From the NCBI GenBank assembly GCA_037953745.1, contig JBAKBP010003189.1, positions 1 through 64,000 of the forward strand: a DNA stretch of 64,000 nt, read 5' to 3'. The notes beneath the pieces were generated by a model. That model was not told the DNA's origin and made no database searches. It was given only the letters and a program-made list of their open reading frames with translations. The DNA is from Lithodes maja. Taxonomy: Eukaryota > Arthropoda > Malacostraca > Decapoda > Lithodidae. The position numbers and the translations under genes are program-made. Shown here piece after piece: positions 10,918-21,508 of this stretch (position 1 is its first letter; each line of letters begins with the position of its first letter).

Positions 10918-11900
10918 TTGCGCGGAGGGGGTCTAACCTGGAGATGGAAGTCCAGACCCCCACTCCGCTCTTGTCACCGACGCCGGCCCTTCTCTTCAGA
11001 GGTGGCCCACGTGTTCCCATCCATGTCCGAGCAGGGAATCGTCGAGGGGGTGGCCGCCGGTCACCCGGTTTTCCTCTCCCGTGTATTTCTGGTACCGAAG
11101 AAGAACTGCGACGCGATGCGACCGGTGGTGGATCTGTCGGCCCTCAACGGGCACATCGTGCACACACGGTTTCGGATGCTGCCGGTACCCCAGGTACGCC
11201 TGGCCCTGCGCCCTCTGTCGTGGGTAGTGTCGCTGGACCTCAAGGATGCGTCTTGGCTCGTTCCTCTCCGTCCTCGATTCCAGCGATTCTTGGCCGTTCA
11301 GACTTCCGATCGTGTGTTCCTGTTCGACTGACTTCCCTTCGGTCTCCACATCGCACCGCAGATCTTCTCCACACTGGTGGAGCAGGCTCTGGATCCTCTC
11401 CTCAGGAGCGGACTCCAGCTCCTGTTTTCCGTGGCCGATTGGTTGGTAGTTTCCGGCGCCCTAGAACGGTGCGTACACGACACCCTCACGGTCGTTCACC
11501 ACGTCACACAGTTCGGGTTCGCCATCGATGTTCCCCAGTCACGCTTGACCCCGTCGCGTGTCGTGCCGTGGGTCGGTCTCGAATGGGTTTTGACCAGCGC
11601 TACGGTGACCCAGAGTCTGCCAAACGCGGTGAACCTTCGACGGACGGTCTTCGCCGTGTTGCACTCGGTCTCCCGCCCGGGGAGGCTCTGGGACTCGTTA
11701 GTGGGTTCGCTGAATTGGGCCGCTCTGACCACTCCCTTAGGGAGTCTCAGGCTACGCCGCCTACTCCTCCTGGGCACCGAGGTGTTTCCGTTGACCCCTA
11801 TGGATCGGCTCCGGCCGATCCCGCGTACCATTCGCAGACACTTCGGACACTGGGTTGCTCGGGGCACGCTCTCTGCGGCTGTGCCCTGGACCGCCCCCCC
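10918..11900 (+). pseudogene. DIRS copy 1 reverse transcriptase
   Basis: Read in one frame from 10918, broken by a TGA at 11329-11331. Visible RT blocks, in order: FLVPKKNCDAMRPVVDLSALN (fingers), WVVSLDLKDASW with the first catalytic Asp (motif A), LPFGLHIAP (motif B, the DIRS/Gypsy form), and LLFSVADWLVVS at motif C. The usual YxDD is replaced by SVAD (codons 11428-11439), so the essential Asp is missing. The following LTPSRVVPWVGLEW block matches the connection toward RNase H. The stop follows FD where copy 2 has FAG, just before LPFGL. The enzyme would copy element RNA into DNA in the cytoplasm or nucleus, but this copy cannot. Confidence 0.85.
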
Positions 11901-12744
11901 CGCCGACGATCTGGGTAGACACAGATGCATCGAGCGAGGTAGGGTGGGGTTACCAGTCAAACCTGGGACATCAATATCACGGCAGATGGGTGGGACACAC
12001 ACGCCTACACATACATGCCCTAGAACTGTTGGTTCCTTTGTTCATCCTGAGGGACCACGCGCTGGCCCTTCGGGGAAAGTCGGATGGCCTTCGGGATGGA
12101 CAGTCAGACAGCTGTCCACTGTATCCACAAGCAGGGGTCCTCCGGGTCATTGGCTCTGTTGGGGATCTCGGTGACGTTGTTCTTCCTCGCGAATCCGTCA
12201 CACCTTCTCCCTGCATGCCTCCTACTTGCCCGGGACTGCCAACCTGTGGGCGGACGCCCTGTCGAAAGGACAGGGCGTTCTTGTAGACTGGGCAATGTGA
12301 CAGACTGTGTTCGACAACCTCGCGGCTTCCTGGGGTGTTCCGGAGGTCGACTTGTTCGCATCGTTGGAGACGCACACGTTGCCTCGGTACCTATCCCTCC
12401 GGCCTCGCACTCCGGAGGGGGGGGGTCCGGACGCTTTCATGGTAGACTGGAACAGGTGGCAGTCGATATACATATTTCCGCCACCAGACGCCCTGTTGAT
12501 GTGCATTGTCCTCGCGAGGCTGCGGCTGTACCGCGACAGAGTCTGGCTAATCGCGCCTCTGTGGCCGGCACAGGCTTGGTACGCCCAGTTGACGCGGTGG
12601 TGCCCGAGTCCAGTCCCTCTACCTGTCTCCGACTTCCACTTGAGCCAGGTTGGAGACCTGCGGATCTCGTTGGCCTTCGCATCGTGGATGTTCATGAGGC
12701 ACGGTGGCTCCCAGTCCACGGACGGGACCTGCCTGACTTCCTGA
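11901..12744 (+). pseudogene. DIRS copy 1 RNase H and linker domain
   Basis: RNase H starts with WVDTDASSEVGWGYQSNLG at about 11910-11970, holding the first catalytic Asp and the GWG block typical of DIRS and Ngaro elements. It continues with HIHALELLVPLFILRDHALAL and then, in another frame, DSQTAVHCIHKQGSS with a further catalytic Asp near 12100. A third frame (12307-12744) gives the linker found in this group: VPEVDLFAS, GPDAFMVDW, FPPPDAL, and WLIAPLWPAQAWYAQL. At least two frameshifts lie between 12084 and 12310, and an in-frame TGA occurs at about 12298. Copy 1 keeps more conserved residues here than copy 2. Confidence 0.8.
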
Positions 12745-12749
12745 AGCGT

Positions 12750-13670
12750 TCCTGGACGACTTCGCCTTGGGGGACTTACGGGTCCCCCTGGAGGTTTTTT
12801 ACTAGGTGGATACAGGACACTCGCCAGACAGTTAGCTCTCCTACCTTCGTCCTACGCTCCTGGTTTCACCTCTTCCGTACACGTCACTTTCACGTCGACG
12901 CTATCCGTAACCACTTGTCTGCCGTCCGGGGGGTCTTTGAGTCAGTCGCTGGGCTGGTCGTTCCGCCGCAGGCGCTGGATTCCTTCATGACGGCTGCCTT
13001 CCGGGAACGACCGCCTCCGCGCCAGGTCCCTCCACAGTGGGATCTGGGGCGGGCTCTGGACCTTCTGGCTTCAGCCACGTGTACACGGGCCGCTATACCG
13101 GTTCCGTTGCTCGGGCGTACACTCTTCCTTGTCGCTCTGGCCACTGGGGATCGGGTGTCTGCACTAGCGGCATTGTCACGGCCCCAGGACTGCGTGCGAT
13201 TCTCCCCGTCCTTGCATGGCGTCACGTTAGCCCCCTCCCCTCATTTTGTTGCCACGAATGAGAGGGAGACCCACGTTTTCCAGCCTTTCACCGTCCAGGC
13301 TTTACAGCGTGGGCATACTCGCCATGTGTTGTGCCCGGTGTCGGCCTTGCACTCTTCTGTTGCGTCTGTGGCGCCGCCTTCGGGTACTGTTGTGTGGGTG
13401 TCTCCTCGGACAGGTGGGAGGCTCTCGCAGGTGCAGATAGGACGCCACATTTGTCGGACCATTCGTGCCAGTAACCCTGTTTGTAGGGGTTCTGCGCACG
13501 ATGTGCGATCCTTTGCTGCCTCCTTCCGGTTCCTGCGCAGTCGATCCTTACCTGGCATCGCCTCAGCGGTTTTGTGGTCTTCTATCAATTCCTTCATCTC
13601 CTCCTACTTCGCCATGTCCAGTGTTCGACCCCCTCGGCCGGTGATGGCTCTCGGGAGTCGTGTTTCCTAG
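12750..13670 (+). CDS. DIRS copy 1 tyrosine recombinase
   Basis: One open frame holds a complete C-terminal recombinase domain. Catalytic landmarks: the first Arg in ATGDRVSALAALSRP (codon 13152-13154), the HxxR box in SAHDVRSFAASFRF (His 13497, Arg 13506), and the nucleophilic Tyr in SSINSFISSYF (codon 13605-13607). This enzyme inserts the circular DIRS DNA by site-specific recombination, explaining the absence of a target duplication. The frame is open upstream to 12084, but that part overlaps RNase H in another frame. The protein end at 13670 is just before the 3' untranslated region. All catalytic residues survive, unlike in the reverse transcriptase. Confidence 0.85.
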   Translation, partial: SWTTSPWGTYGSPWRFFTRWIQDTRQTVSSPTFVLRSWFHLFRTRHFHVDAIRNHLSAVRGVFESVAGLVVPPQALDSFMTAAFRERPPPRQVPPQWDLGRALDLLASATCTRAAIPVPLLGRTLFLVALATGDRVSALAALSRPQDCVRFSPSLHGVTLAPSPHFVATNERETHVFQPFTVQALQRGHTRHVLCPVSALHSSVASVAPPSGTVVWVSPRTGGRLSQVQIGRHICRTIRASNPVCRGSAHDVRSFAASFRFLRSRSLPGIASAVLWSSINSFISSYFAMSSVRPPRPVMALGSRVS

Positions 13671-14112
13671 GGCTCTGGCGACGATACCTGGTCTTCCCCC
13701 CTTGTCCCTCTTTCTTTTACTTTGTTTTATTTGAAAAAGGTGGGGGGGGGGGGGGGGAGTACGGGTTTGCAACACTTGATTGCAAGTTTGGGATTATGTA
13801 TTATGTATACAGTACATAAGTGTTTTTGCCACATTGAAAATTGTGTTTTGTTATTGTGTTCAATGTTTTTGTTGGTTTTGGAAGAAAGGGGATTTTGGGT
13901 ACAGTACCTTTTTGGTTTAAGACAAGTCTATGTTTTTGCATTACTATGAATGACGGGCACGTGTTAAAACTGTTCTTTTTAGCTACTCCTCAGTGTTTCA
14001 CTCTTTTAGTAAACTCTCTTGTTTAAATTGTGTCTTTGTCATTCATAATTTTGTTTTATGCATTTTTTTTTTGGTATATTGGGCTTGGATGTCCTCCTCC
14101 TATTTGTTACGC

Positions 14113-14226
14113 AGCCTTGACGTTGGATTTGCCAAGACTACTAACAAATTGGGAGGTTTGACGTTCCTCCCAACCTACCAAATAGGAAAACCTACTATTT
14201 GGTAGTAGTCTTGGAAAATCCAACGT
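14113..14226 (+). repeat. Internal complementary region of DIRS copy 1
   Basis: This segment is the reverse complement of the right end of the element joined to its left end. Positions 14113-14150 complement the left terminal repeat (CTTGACGTTGGATTTGCCAAG) and 14150-14226 complement the right extension and outer right repeat (GGTAGTAGTCTTGG). It is the template DIRS elements are believed to use to rebuild their ends and close the circle. Confidence 0.9.
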
Positions 14227-14288
14227 ACATAATACCCTCCCTCACGCCGGACCCCTGCCCATCCGCGTTCTTCTGCTGACGTGAGATG

Positions 14289-14636
14289 TGATAACAAGAG
14301 AGGGTCGCTCATGCGCACGTTCGACAGGGATCTGCACATGACGGAACACGGGATGGGCCGTAAGCGGTAACTAAGGTAAACCCCTTTTTCTTCTCTTCTA
14401 TGCTTTTTTCACCTTCGGTGGTAGTTTTGGTTAATGTACAACGTCTCCTAGAGCAAGATAAGGAGTAGACTCTAGAAGTTTTCTTTTTTAACCGCGGTTG
14501 GAATGACGACATAGCAGTCAAAATAGTCAAGTCATTGCAATTAGGTTAATAGCCTTGACGTTGGATTTTCCAAGACTACTACCAAATAGTAGGTTTTCCT
14601 ATTTGGTAGGTTGGGAGGTACGTCAAACCTCCCAAT
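14289..14636 (-). repeat. Right inverted terminal repeat of DIRS copy 1 with terminal extension
   Basis: Positions 14289-14578 are the inverted partner of the left repeat. The outer 14579-14636 is an extension found only on this side and in the internal complementary region; it ends AAACCTCCCAAT and contains its own small inverted repeats (GGTTTGACG / CGTCAAACC with the internal region). Confidence 0.9.
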
Positions 14637-16300
14637 CATTATCACATTCCCCAAACCCAACAAAGACCCCACGCTACCCTCCTCGCACCGCCCCATCACA
14701 CTCCTTTGCTCCCCCTCCAAAGTCATGGAACGCCTAGTATTACAACTAATTACACCTGACCTACCCCTAGCTCCAACACAACATGGCTTTAGGCCACTGC
14801 ACTCCACAAACACTCTTCTCACAGACCTTACACAAAGAGCTTTCAACGGCATCAACTCAGCTAGACCACCACTTAACTCAGATCACTATTAGCCACACTC
14901 AAGATTAGTAAAGCCTTCGATGCCATCCCCCGCCACAACCTAACAAACAAAATCTACAACACAAACATGCACAACAACACAAAAAGGTGGCTGGCCAACT
15001 TCCTAGCAGGCAGATGTGCACACGTATCTTTTGCCGGTCAGTCATCTAAAATCAGAAACTTTCCAAACGGAGTCCCACAAGGATCCGTCCTATCGCCCGC
15101 ACTCTTCAATCTGTACATGCACAATACAACTACACCCAATACGCCCCAAATAAACTTAGCCTCCTATGCAGATGACATAACACTCACATGCACACACCAT
15201 GACCCAAAAAGAGCAACAGATCTCCTTCAACCCTATCTCAACACACTACATGGCTGGTACACTACAAACAGACTTAATCTAGCCCCAGCCAAATCCACCG
15301 CAACCCTGCTCACAAGTTGGACAGGAGAACACGAATACATCCCTCAACTCACCATAAACAACACACCCCTAACACATACACACACACCCAAAATCCTAGG
15401 AGTAACATATGATACTCATATGACATTCAAACAGCACACCACAAACATTAAAAAGAAACTGACACCCAGACTTAACGCCCTCAGGTCACTTGCTCACACA
15501 AAATTTGGACACAACAAAGAAACTACCACCACAGTATATAAACAATACATATGATCAGTGATGGAATACGCAAGCCCAGCCTGGGCTTCTAACCTAGCTG
15601 AAACACATCAGAAGACCTTACAGACTATTCAAAATAAAGCCCTGAAGATCATTACAGGCTGCACAGCTACTGCACCCACAGGTCACCTACATCAAGAAAC
15701 CAAAATCCTCAAAGTCAAAGACCATCTGGACATGAGAGGCACTCAATTCCTGGCAGCAGCCTCCACGAACCAAGACCACCCACTAAACTACATGGCAACA
15801 CACCCACAGACACCAAGAAATATCAAAACAACACCCAGCACACGGTATCACACACAATTATTGTCCTCTCTCCCTCCCTGCCCACCCCGAACCAACTTCC
15901 AGAAGCACATCCATACTCATATCTCTCACCGATCCATCCACTCACTCACAGACAACACGCAGCTGCATGCACGACCTCCCGAAATCCATCCTTCCGAATC
16001 CTCCCTTCCTCGCGAGGACAGAGTCCACCTGGCCAGGCTGAGATGCGGACACCATCCAGCTCTCCTGAGCTATCAGAAGAGACTGGATGACTCCGTTGTC
16101 GATGCCTGCCCGGGATGTAACACAGCACCCCATACCATTAAACACATCATAGAAGACTGCATTTCACACAACCACTTACGCCAACAACACAATCTACACT
16201 CAATGAGAGCTCTGTGGGAAAGCCCGATCGTGGCCATGGCCTTCCTCGGGGCTGTTCGGTCAGGCAGCTTAGGGAACAACAACAACAACAACTGTAATAA
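14637..16300 (+). pseudogene. LINE reverse transcriptase, C-terminal finger and 3' tail (3' half of the split element)
   Basis: Continues the LINE of 4800-5974. Blocks seen are IITFPKPNKDP and HRPITLL (14637-14700), LKISKAFDAIPRHN at about 14902 (motif A, with the usual LDISKAFD Asp changed to Lys), NGVPQGSVLSPALFNLYMHN at 15068 (motif B), ASYADDITL at about 15160 (intact YADD), and LNLAPAKS. The frame shifts near 14880-14900 and has a TGA at 15552-15554 where related elements have Arg in YKQYIRSVMEYASPAW. The C-terminus (15558-16319) has RVHLARLRCGHHPAL and the finger CPGCNTAPHTIKHIIEDC. The element ends in an (AAC)n tail at about 16277-16292. A related 3' end occurs at 45162-45595. The copy is dead. 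Confidence 0.88.
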
Positions 16301-16776
16301 TTTTAAACAATTCTTGTAACTGTGTATACTTTAGTATAAAGTTTGAATAATATTATCCTTAGTCACATTTGATATAAAACAATGTAAAAGCATGTGTTCT
16401 ACAGTCCTTTGACACGCATTGTCATTTACAGTATGCTAATTTAATCATAGCAATAATAGTGTCTCGAAAACAGATGAGTAAGAATTTACTAAAAAAAAAA
16501 TCATACTGTGTCCATTCGAATATTTGCTTTGGAAATTTAGTGAACACAAATATTGCAGGCTCTTTCCACTTCAAAATGTTGCCAAATAGATTAATCAATG
16601 AGATGGTGATTTAACTATTATTAACTATTTCAGACCACAAGGAACCAATTTGCTAAAAATAATCTCCATGACAAAACATGAATAGGTCAATATATCTTTC
16701 TGAAAATACCCATCATTACTGTGGACTTCGCTACCCATATCCAATCAGACACCAAACGGTTTAATCTGTTTTATAG

Positions 16777-16832
<56 letters not shown>

Positions 16833-17900
16833 CAAAATAACAATAATGATAATAATAGCACTGCGTTTAAGTGTTCAGTGGTAAAACACTAAACAGACCT
16901 ATCTTACTCCTCAGGTCACCAGACGAAGGATGTTGTCCACCATACTAGACCGAAATCTAGTTATCATCGTTGCAAGAAATCCGTAGAAAAGAAGTGTCAG
17001 TAGTTATCATTATACTGTAGACTTCGGCAACTTATTGAAATTCAGGTCAACATTCCACGAGTTCAATGACTGCTCGAATCTATTAATGAATAACCGGATG
17101 TGTGTCTAACATTTGCCTTGGATGCTTTAGCAGTTGTTCTGTAATATAGGTGCTCACATAAGTCATGATGTCCAGCGTTTTTAACCAAATAATACTGTTG
17201 AGCATCTTTACTATCATGGCCAAACTGGTTCATCCAAAATCTTTATTGTTGATACTTGACAAACCTGGATGGCTTTGAAGGGCAAATGTAAGCAATTGGA
17301 TTGACTCAATGAGCATATTATACTGTACAGTATATGTGCCTCGTTTCAGACATTTAGTCAAGTAGTTCAGGCACAATGTCCGTAACTAGGGGCTTGTCTA
17401 TCCGCATTCCTATCCGTGACCAGAGTAAAGCCGGTATCACACGAGAGCTTTTATAGTCAACATTCGATGGCAACATTTCTGGAATATTTTACAATGATAT
17501 CGGAAACTAGACTGATGGTAGATGCATTTAGGTGATCGAAGTAGAATATATGTTGACCTCATAATCTGCCAGACCAGTGTTGAGGATAAATGTTGAATCA
17601 AACAGCGTTCGTGTGATACCGGTTTAACACTGTGATAGTGTTTACAGTCCTTTCAATTCGTTTTTCATGTCTAGATAGATTTGACCAATTGACTTTTCTG
17701 GTCATGGGGAACGTCCTTCATCAGTGATTTAATTTGTCTGTCCGGTGAATCACAGAGGTATAGCTGTAAGAGTCTTCAGCCCAGAGAGCCATAATCGCTT
17801 AACTCTTAAGTCGGGCATCTACCATCCGGATTAAACAAGCTTGCGAGATAAGAGTATAAGGAACTGGATGCAAAATTAGATTCACAAGTGTAATATTTTT
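16301..17900. other. No gene recognised; AT dinucleotide repeat inside
   Basis: AT-rich intergenic sequence. The only clear structure is the (AT)n run at 16779-16831. Confidence 0.5.
16779..16831. repeat. (AT)n microsatellite
   Basis: About 26 consecutive AT units. Confidence 0.97.
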
Positions 17901-17904
17901 TGGA

Positions 17905-17980
17905 GAAACACATGTATTTGTTGATTTCATTAATTTAGTTTAGGAGTAAAGTCGGTTGGTGGAGGGAACATAATAATTCA
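17905..17980 (+). mobile_element. Truncated 3' part of a tRNA-derived SINE (family S1)
   Basis: Matches the tail of the SINE at 18165-18310 over CATGTATTTGTTGATTTCATTAA and GTTGGTGGAGGGAACATAAT, without the tRNA-like head. Confidence 0.6.
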
Positions 17981-18164
17981 TTCAGTGTTCAGGGGTAGTT
18001 GATAGAGAGGCCTTCCTTATTGTTAAGGCCCCATTAATTATTCCTTCCATTCATCTATCCATAGCCTATGATAGTGCAGTTGGAATGTGTGTACATGCTT
18101 AGATTGATAAGCAGGATTCGAAACTGCATAATAAATCGTAGGCTTGTCCAGCATTCTTTAACTG

Positions 18165-18310
18165 TCTTCGTAGCGCAATGAATAAATGCACTGAATTTCG
18201 GTGTGAGCATCTTAGGTTCGAATCCCTGGACTGCCACATGTATTTGTTGATTTCATTAATTGAGTTTAGGAGTAAATTCGGTTGGTGGAGGGAACATAAT
18301 AAATTGTTCT
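18165..18310 (+). mobile_element. tRNA-derived SINE (family S1), copy with RNA polymerase III boxes
   Basis: A box-like TAGCGCAATGA at about 18171 and a perfect B box GGTTCGAATCC at about 18214-18224 lie at the spacing expected for an internal pol III promoter. They are followed by a body shared with 17905-17980 and, more diverged, with 20996-21115. It does not fold as a clean tRNA, so it is called a SINE rather than a tRNA gene. Confidence 0.65.
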
Positions 18311-18610
18311 TAAGCATCATCAGACGTTCCCAAGCACTTCCTCTAACCCATAATATCACAAAAGTGCACCATAATATCTACGGTGCAATGTATACCTTTT
18401 CGCAAGCACCAACAATGCAACTCACACACTCAGACATATAATTATGTATTTAACCTGTACAATCCCAGCGACGTCTGCCAGCTGTCAGTAGATAAATCAC
18501 CCCCCAGTCCCAGCGATGGTTGTAAGGCGTCAGTAACATATGGTCCTTGTAACTGCCAGTATCAGGCAGTGGCTGGTACCATGACTTGTAAACCAGGGCT
18601 TTGAAAAGGT

Positions 18611-19286
18611 TTAACCCGGGAACGGCGAGAAAGCTATTAAGAGGTTTTACTGGGTGACGGTGGCAAAGCTCTTAACCCGGGAACTGCGGGAAGACTCTTA
18701 AGAGTTCCCCCGGCGGACTGCGGGAAGACTCTTAAGAGTCAGAGAAAACAAAAATCAACTTTAAACATCGAAAAAAAAATATATATTTTTATTTTTTTAG
18801 GGCCCCTGGGCCATTCAAAATATCACTCCTCTACCTCCCCTCCTTCCCCACTTTCCTCCCCTCCTTCAGTTATCACCTATTTTCCCTGTTATTCCCTTAT
18901 TCTGAGGTATATTTTCGTGCTAATATTAGCGAGTTGCAAGCAGGGCATTGTCATCAGTGTTAGAAAGTGAGTGCAAGAGAGAGAGAGAGAATATCGATCG
19001 ACTGTGTCTCAGTGGCCTTGGGGGAAATTGGCGGGAAAGCAGGTTGCCTCACCCATACATTATATAACTCGCGGCCTATATCTCCGATTTTGACCATCCA
19101 AACGCTGTTTTCGCTCGTTTTATTGTTGTTTCAGGTTAATACCTTTATAATCAACCCATAATAGGCGCATATGGATAAGTATTAATGCTATTTATGGTAG
19201 AATGAATATTTTAATGATGGAAACGGCTCAAATACGTCAGCACAGGGGACGTTTCTAATTACCCCCATGCGCACTTCTTAGGTTAA
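18611..19286 (+). mobile_element. TTAA-flanked non-autonomous element, family C
   Basis: Runs from TTAACCCGGGAACGG at 18611 to CACTTCTTAGGTTAA ending 19286. The same unit, on the minus strand and split by two later insertions, is at 55496-59227, which confirms both ends. The left end carries tandem GC-rich units of about 50 bp (CCCGGGAACTGCGGGAAGACTCTTAAGAG repeated with changes, quoted here only in part: GGGAAGACTCTTAAGAG). It has no ORF. Confidence 0.75.
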
Positions 19287-19800
19287 GAGGGAAGGCCTAA
19301 AAAAAACATTTTAAAAAGCCCCAGTAGCACTTACATTTTTTTTCTCCCATACCTCATATCACTTATCCATATGTGTCAATTATCCCCTCCTTTCCCCCCT
19401 CCCCCCTCTTCAATTATCACCTATTTTTCCTCTTATTACCATCTTTATTGGTGTATTTATCATGCCAATATCTCCAAACCGGTCTAAGCCGTGTTCATGT
19501 TGCTAGAGAGGGTATAGATGTGAGAGATTGAGGAGGGGTGGTTCAGTGTGGCTGTAGGCTTCAGAGAGGGAGGGTGTACATCGCGGCTGGCTCACAACTC
19601 ATGACTGGAGTGGCCGACAATAATTCGCGATTTTGACCATAAAAACTATATTCCCACTTGTTTTATTGTTGTTACAGGTTACTATCTTCATAGTAAAGGT
19701 AAAATAGGCGCATATGAATAAGTAATAACTATATTTATCGTAAAATTAAGATTTTAGGCGGGAAAGAGGCCTAATATTATCGCCCAGTTACATGGTGTCT
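19287..19800 (+). mobile_element. Related TTAA-family element (D), adjacent to family C
   Basis: Shares with 38579-39190 the blocks CCCAGTAGCACTTA, AATTATCACCTATTT, CCAATATCTCxAAACCGGTC and AAAATAGGCGxATATGAATAA. It begins directly at the right TTAA of family C and lacks the usual TTAACCC left end, so it is either truncated or was the site into which C inserted. The right edge is approximate. Confidence 0.6.
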
Positions 19801-20249
19801 ACTATATACAGCTCGCGCTTTATAGATTAAGGGAACGAAAACGAACAACCATTATGCTCGGAACAAAAACGGAAACAAAGACGTTATCATATTTGATCAT
19901 TTTTCACTTCCAGTAGCAAATGATTTAAGTAAATACATGTTTTATCTGAAGCATTCTTCAATTCAAGGAGGATTTATCATTCTCTCTCTATTCAAAAGGC
20001 AGGCTACAACTATTGCGCGGGAAACGAGAGGCGAGAGTATCGAGTTGCCAGTTTGCCACTGCTCACCAGAGGAATCTCAACACTCGGTCATGATAATTTC
20101 AACAGTTGTACCTAGCTAAATACATATACATCATTACATTTTACATGGTATGATATCTTTATATATATCTGGAGTGAGATAGAAAGGGATTCTTTGAAAT
20201 ACATATTTAATTTGGATTTTGGATATCAGCTGTGATACTGCAGTTGGGT
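19801..20249. other. No gene recognised
   Basis: AT-rich spacer between two TTAA elements; no coding or repeat signal that could be supported. Confidence 0.45.
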
Positions 20250-20925
20250 TTAACCCGTTGAGCCCCGGCTAGTTATAATATTTTGTTCACCCCAGTCCCA
20301 AGCCATTTTCACTTCTTTTTTTTTGTTTGCTAAAATGGAAGACAAGGATGAGAAATGAAAAAATAAAAAATAAAAAATCACCTTGGACATTTTTGTTGGG
20401 GGGGGGGGGGGGGGAAAGCCTCAACAAAATTTGTTGAGTCAAAATGGAAGAGAATGGTGAGAAATGAAGACAAAAATAAAAAAAAAATCATTTCGGTCAT
20501 TTGGGGGGCGGGGGGGGGGGGGGGGGTTCGTCTCCCCCGCATGACCACCCGCCCGGGAGCACTAGGGTAAAAACTGAGTATGGCATTGTACGCATACATC
20601 CTAAGGAGTGTCTCACATAAATCTCAAGCCTCTAGCTCCCATACGACCGGAGTAATGAAGGTTCAAAGTGGCGGTGAACTAAGGGTGTAAACTATCCCCA
20701 CTAAGCCCACCACCACCAGCCGCGCGGCTGTCTCGGCCCGCTCACACCTACTGGCCCGGCTCCCACACACACTACGGTACCTCCCCCTCCTATTCTCCCG
20801 CCATTTCCTACCTTACGAGCCACGTAAGTGTTTTTTATATGTCGGACGCACGTGATGCGTCGCTGGGAGTTGGTGATCAAACACTGCCGACGCATCACGT
20901 GCGACGCTGGGTCTCACTGGGTTAA
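20250..20925 (+). mobile_element. TTAA-flanked non-autonomous element, family A, copy 2
   Basis: Same ends and nearly the same sequence as 6131-6776, with TTAA at 20250-20253 and 20922-20925. It differs mainly in the length of A and G homopolymers and keeps the GCACGTGATGCGTCG hairpin near the right end. Confidence 0.9.
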
Positions 20926-20995
20926 GAACATGCTTAGATTAATATCCAGTATTCAAAAATGGATAATATATCGTGAGTATGTGCTTAAACTTTTA

Positions 20996-21115
20996 ACTGT
21001 GTGCATAGCCTAATGCTAGGTGCGCCGAATTTCGGTGCAAGTGTCCTAGGTTCGAGTCCTTGGAGTACCACATGTAGTCATTAATTTCATTGATTAGGAT
21101 TATTTAATTAGTGGG
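20996..21115 (+). mobile_element. Diverged tRNA-derived SINE (family S1)
   Basis: Contains GGTTCGAGTCC (B box) at about 21050 and the shared GAATTTCGGTG and ACCACATGTA blocks of the S1 family. Confidence 0.55.
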
Positions 21116-21508
21116 TTGGTGATATTACAAATAAATATATTTGTTGTAATATATAGTATTAATAAATAATTTAGTGATTCATGTCTTTACTTTACGGCAA
21201 CTGAGATTGCATACTCCTACACTACGCTTCCTGCATTGTATATGTAAATGTGTTGCCTTATTTAAGTCTTATAATAATATAGTTCTTACGACATCTAAGG
21301 GTTTGATTTTGTTGGATACTGTGCACCATGAAATGTATGGCTTTATTACCATCTATAAGAGTGTAGTCATATATAGGCATTATTATTTATTAGGGCTAAT
21401 AGCATATTCAATACATGGTTTGAGAATAATGTTCTAACCCGTTTTCATTTATTTCTAACCGGTTCAGGAACGTTATGTTTGGAGGAGGAACGAAAAACGA
21501 AACTTTAA
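21116..21508. other. No gene recognised
   Basis: AT-rich sequence; an 87-codon open frame (21174-21437) matches no family I recognise. Confidence 0.4.

Larger units (their letters stand above)
5975..14636 (+). mobile_element. DIRS-like tyrosine-recombinase retrotransposon, copy 1
   Basis: A full-length element with the hallmark DIRS layout: inverted terminal repeats (5975-6918 and 14289-14636), an internal complementary region (14113-14226), a gag-like frame, a reverse transcriptase, RNase H and a tyrosine recombinase, in that order. DIRS elements move through a circular DNA that the recombinase inserts without a target-site duplication. The flanks agree: the interrupted LINE frame resumes with no duplicated bases. 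It carries a 646-bp TTAA element in its left repeat (6131-6776). The genes are damaged by a stop codon at 11329-11331 and several frameshifts, so this copy is dead. It is close to the copy at 24168-32122 in the ends and untranslated parts but much less so in the genes. No methyltransferase domain was seen. Confidence 0.92.
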
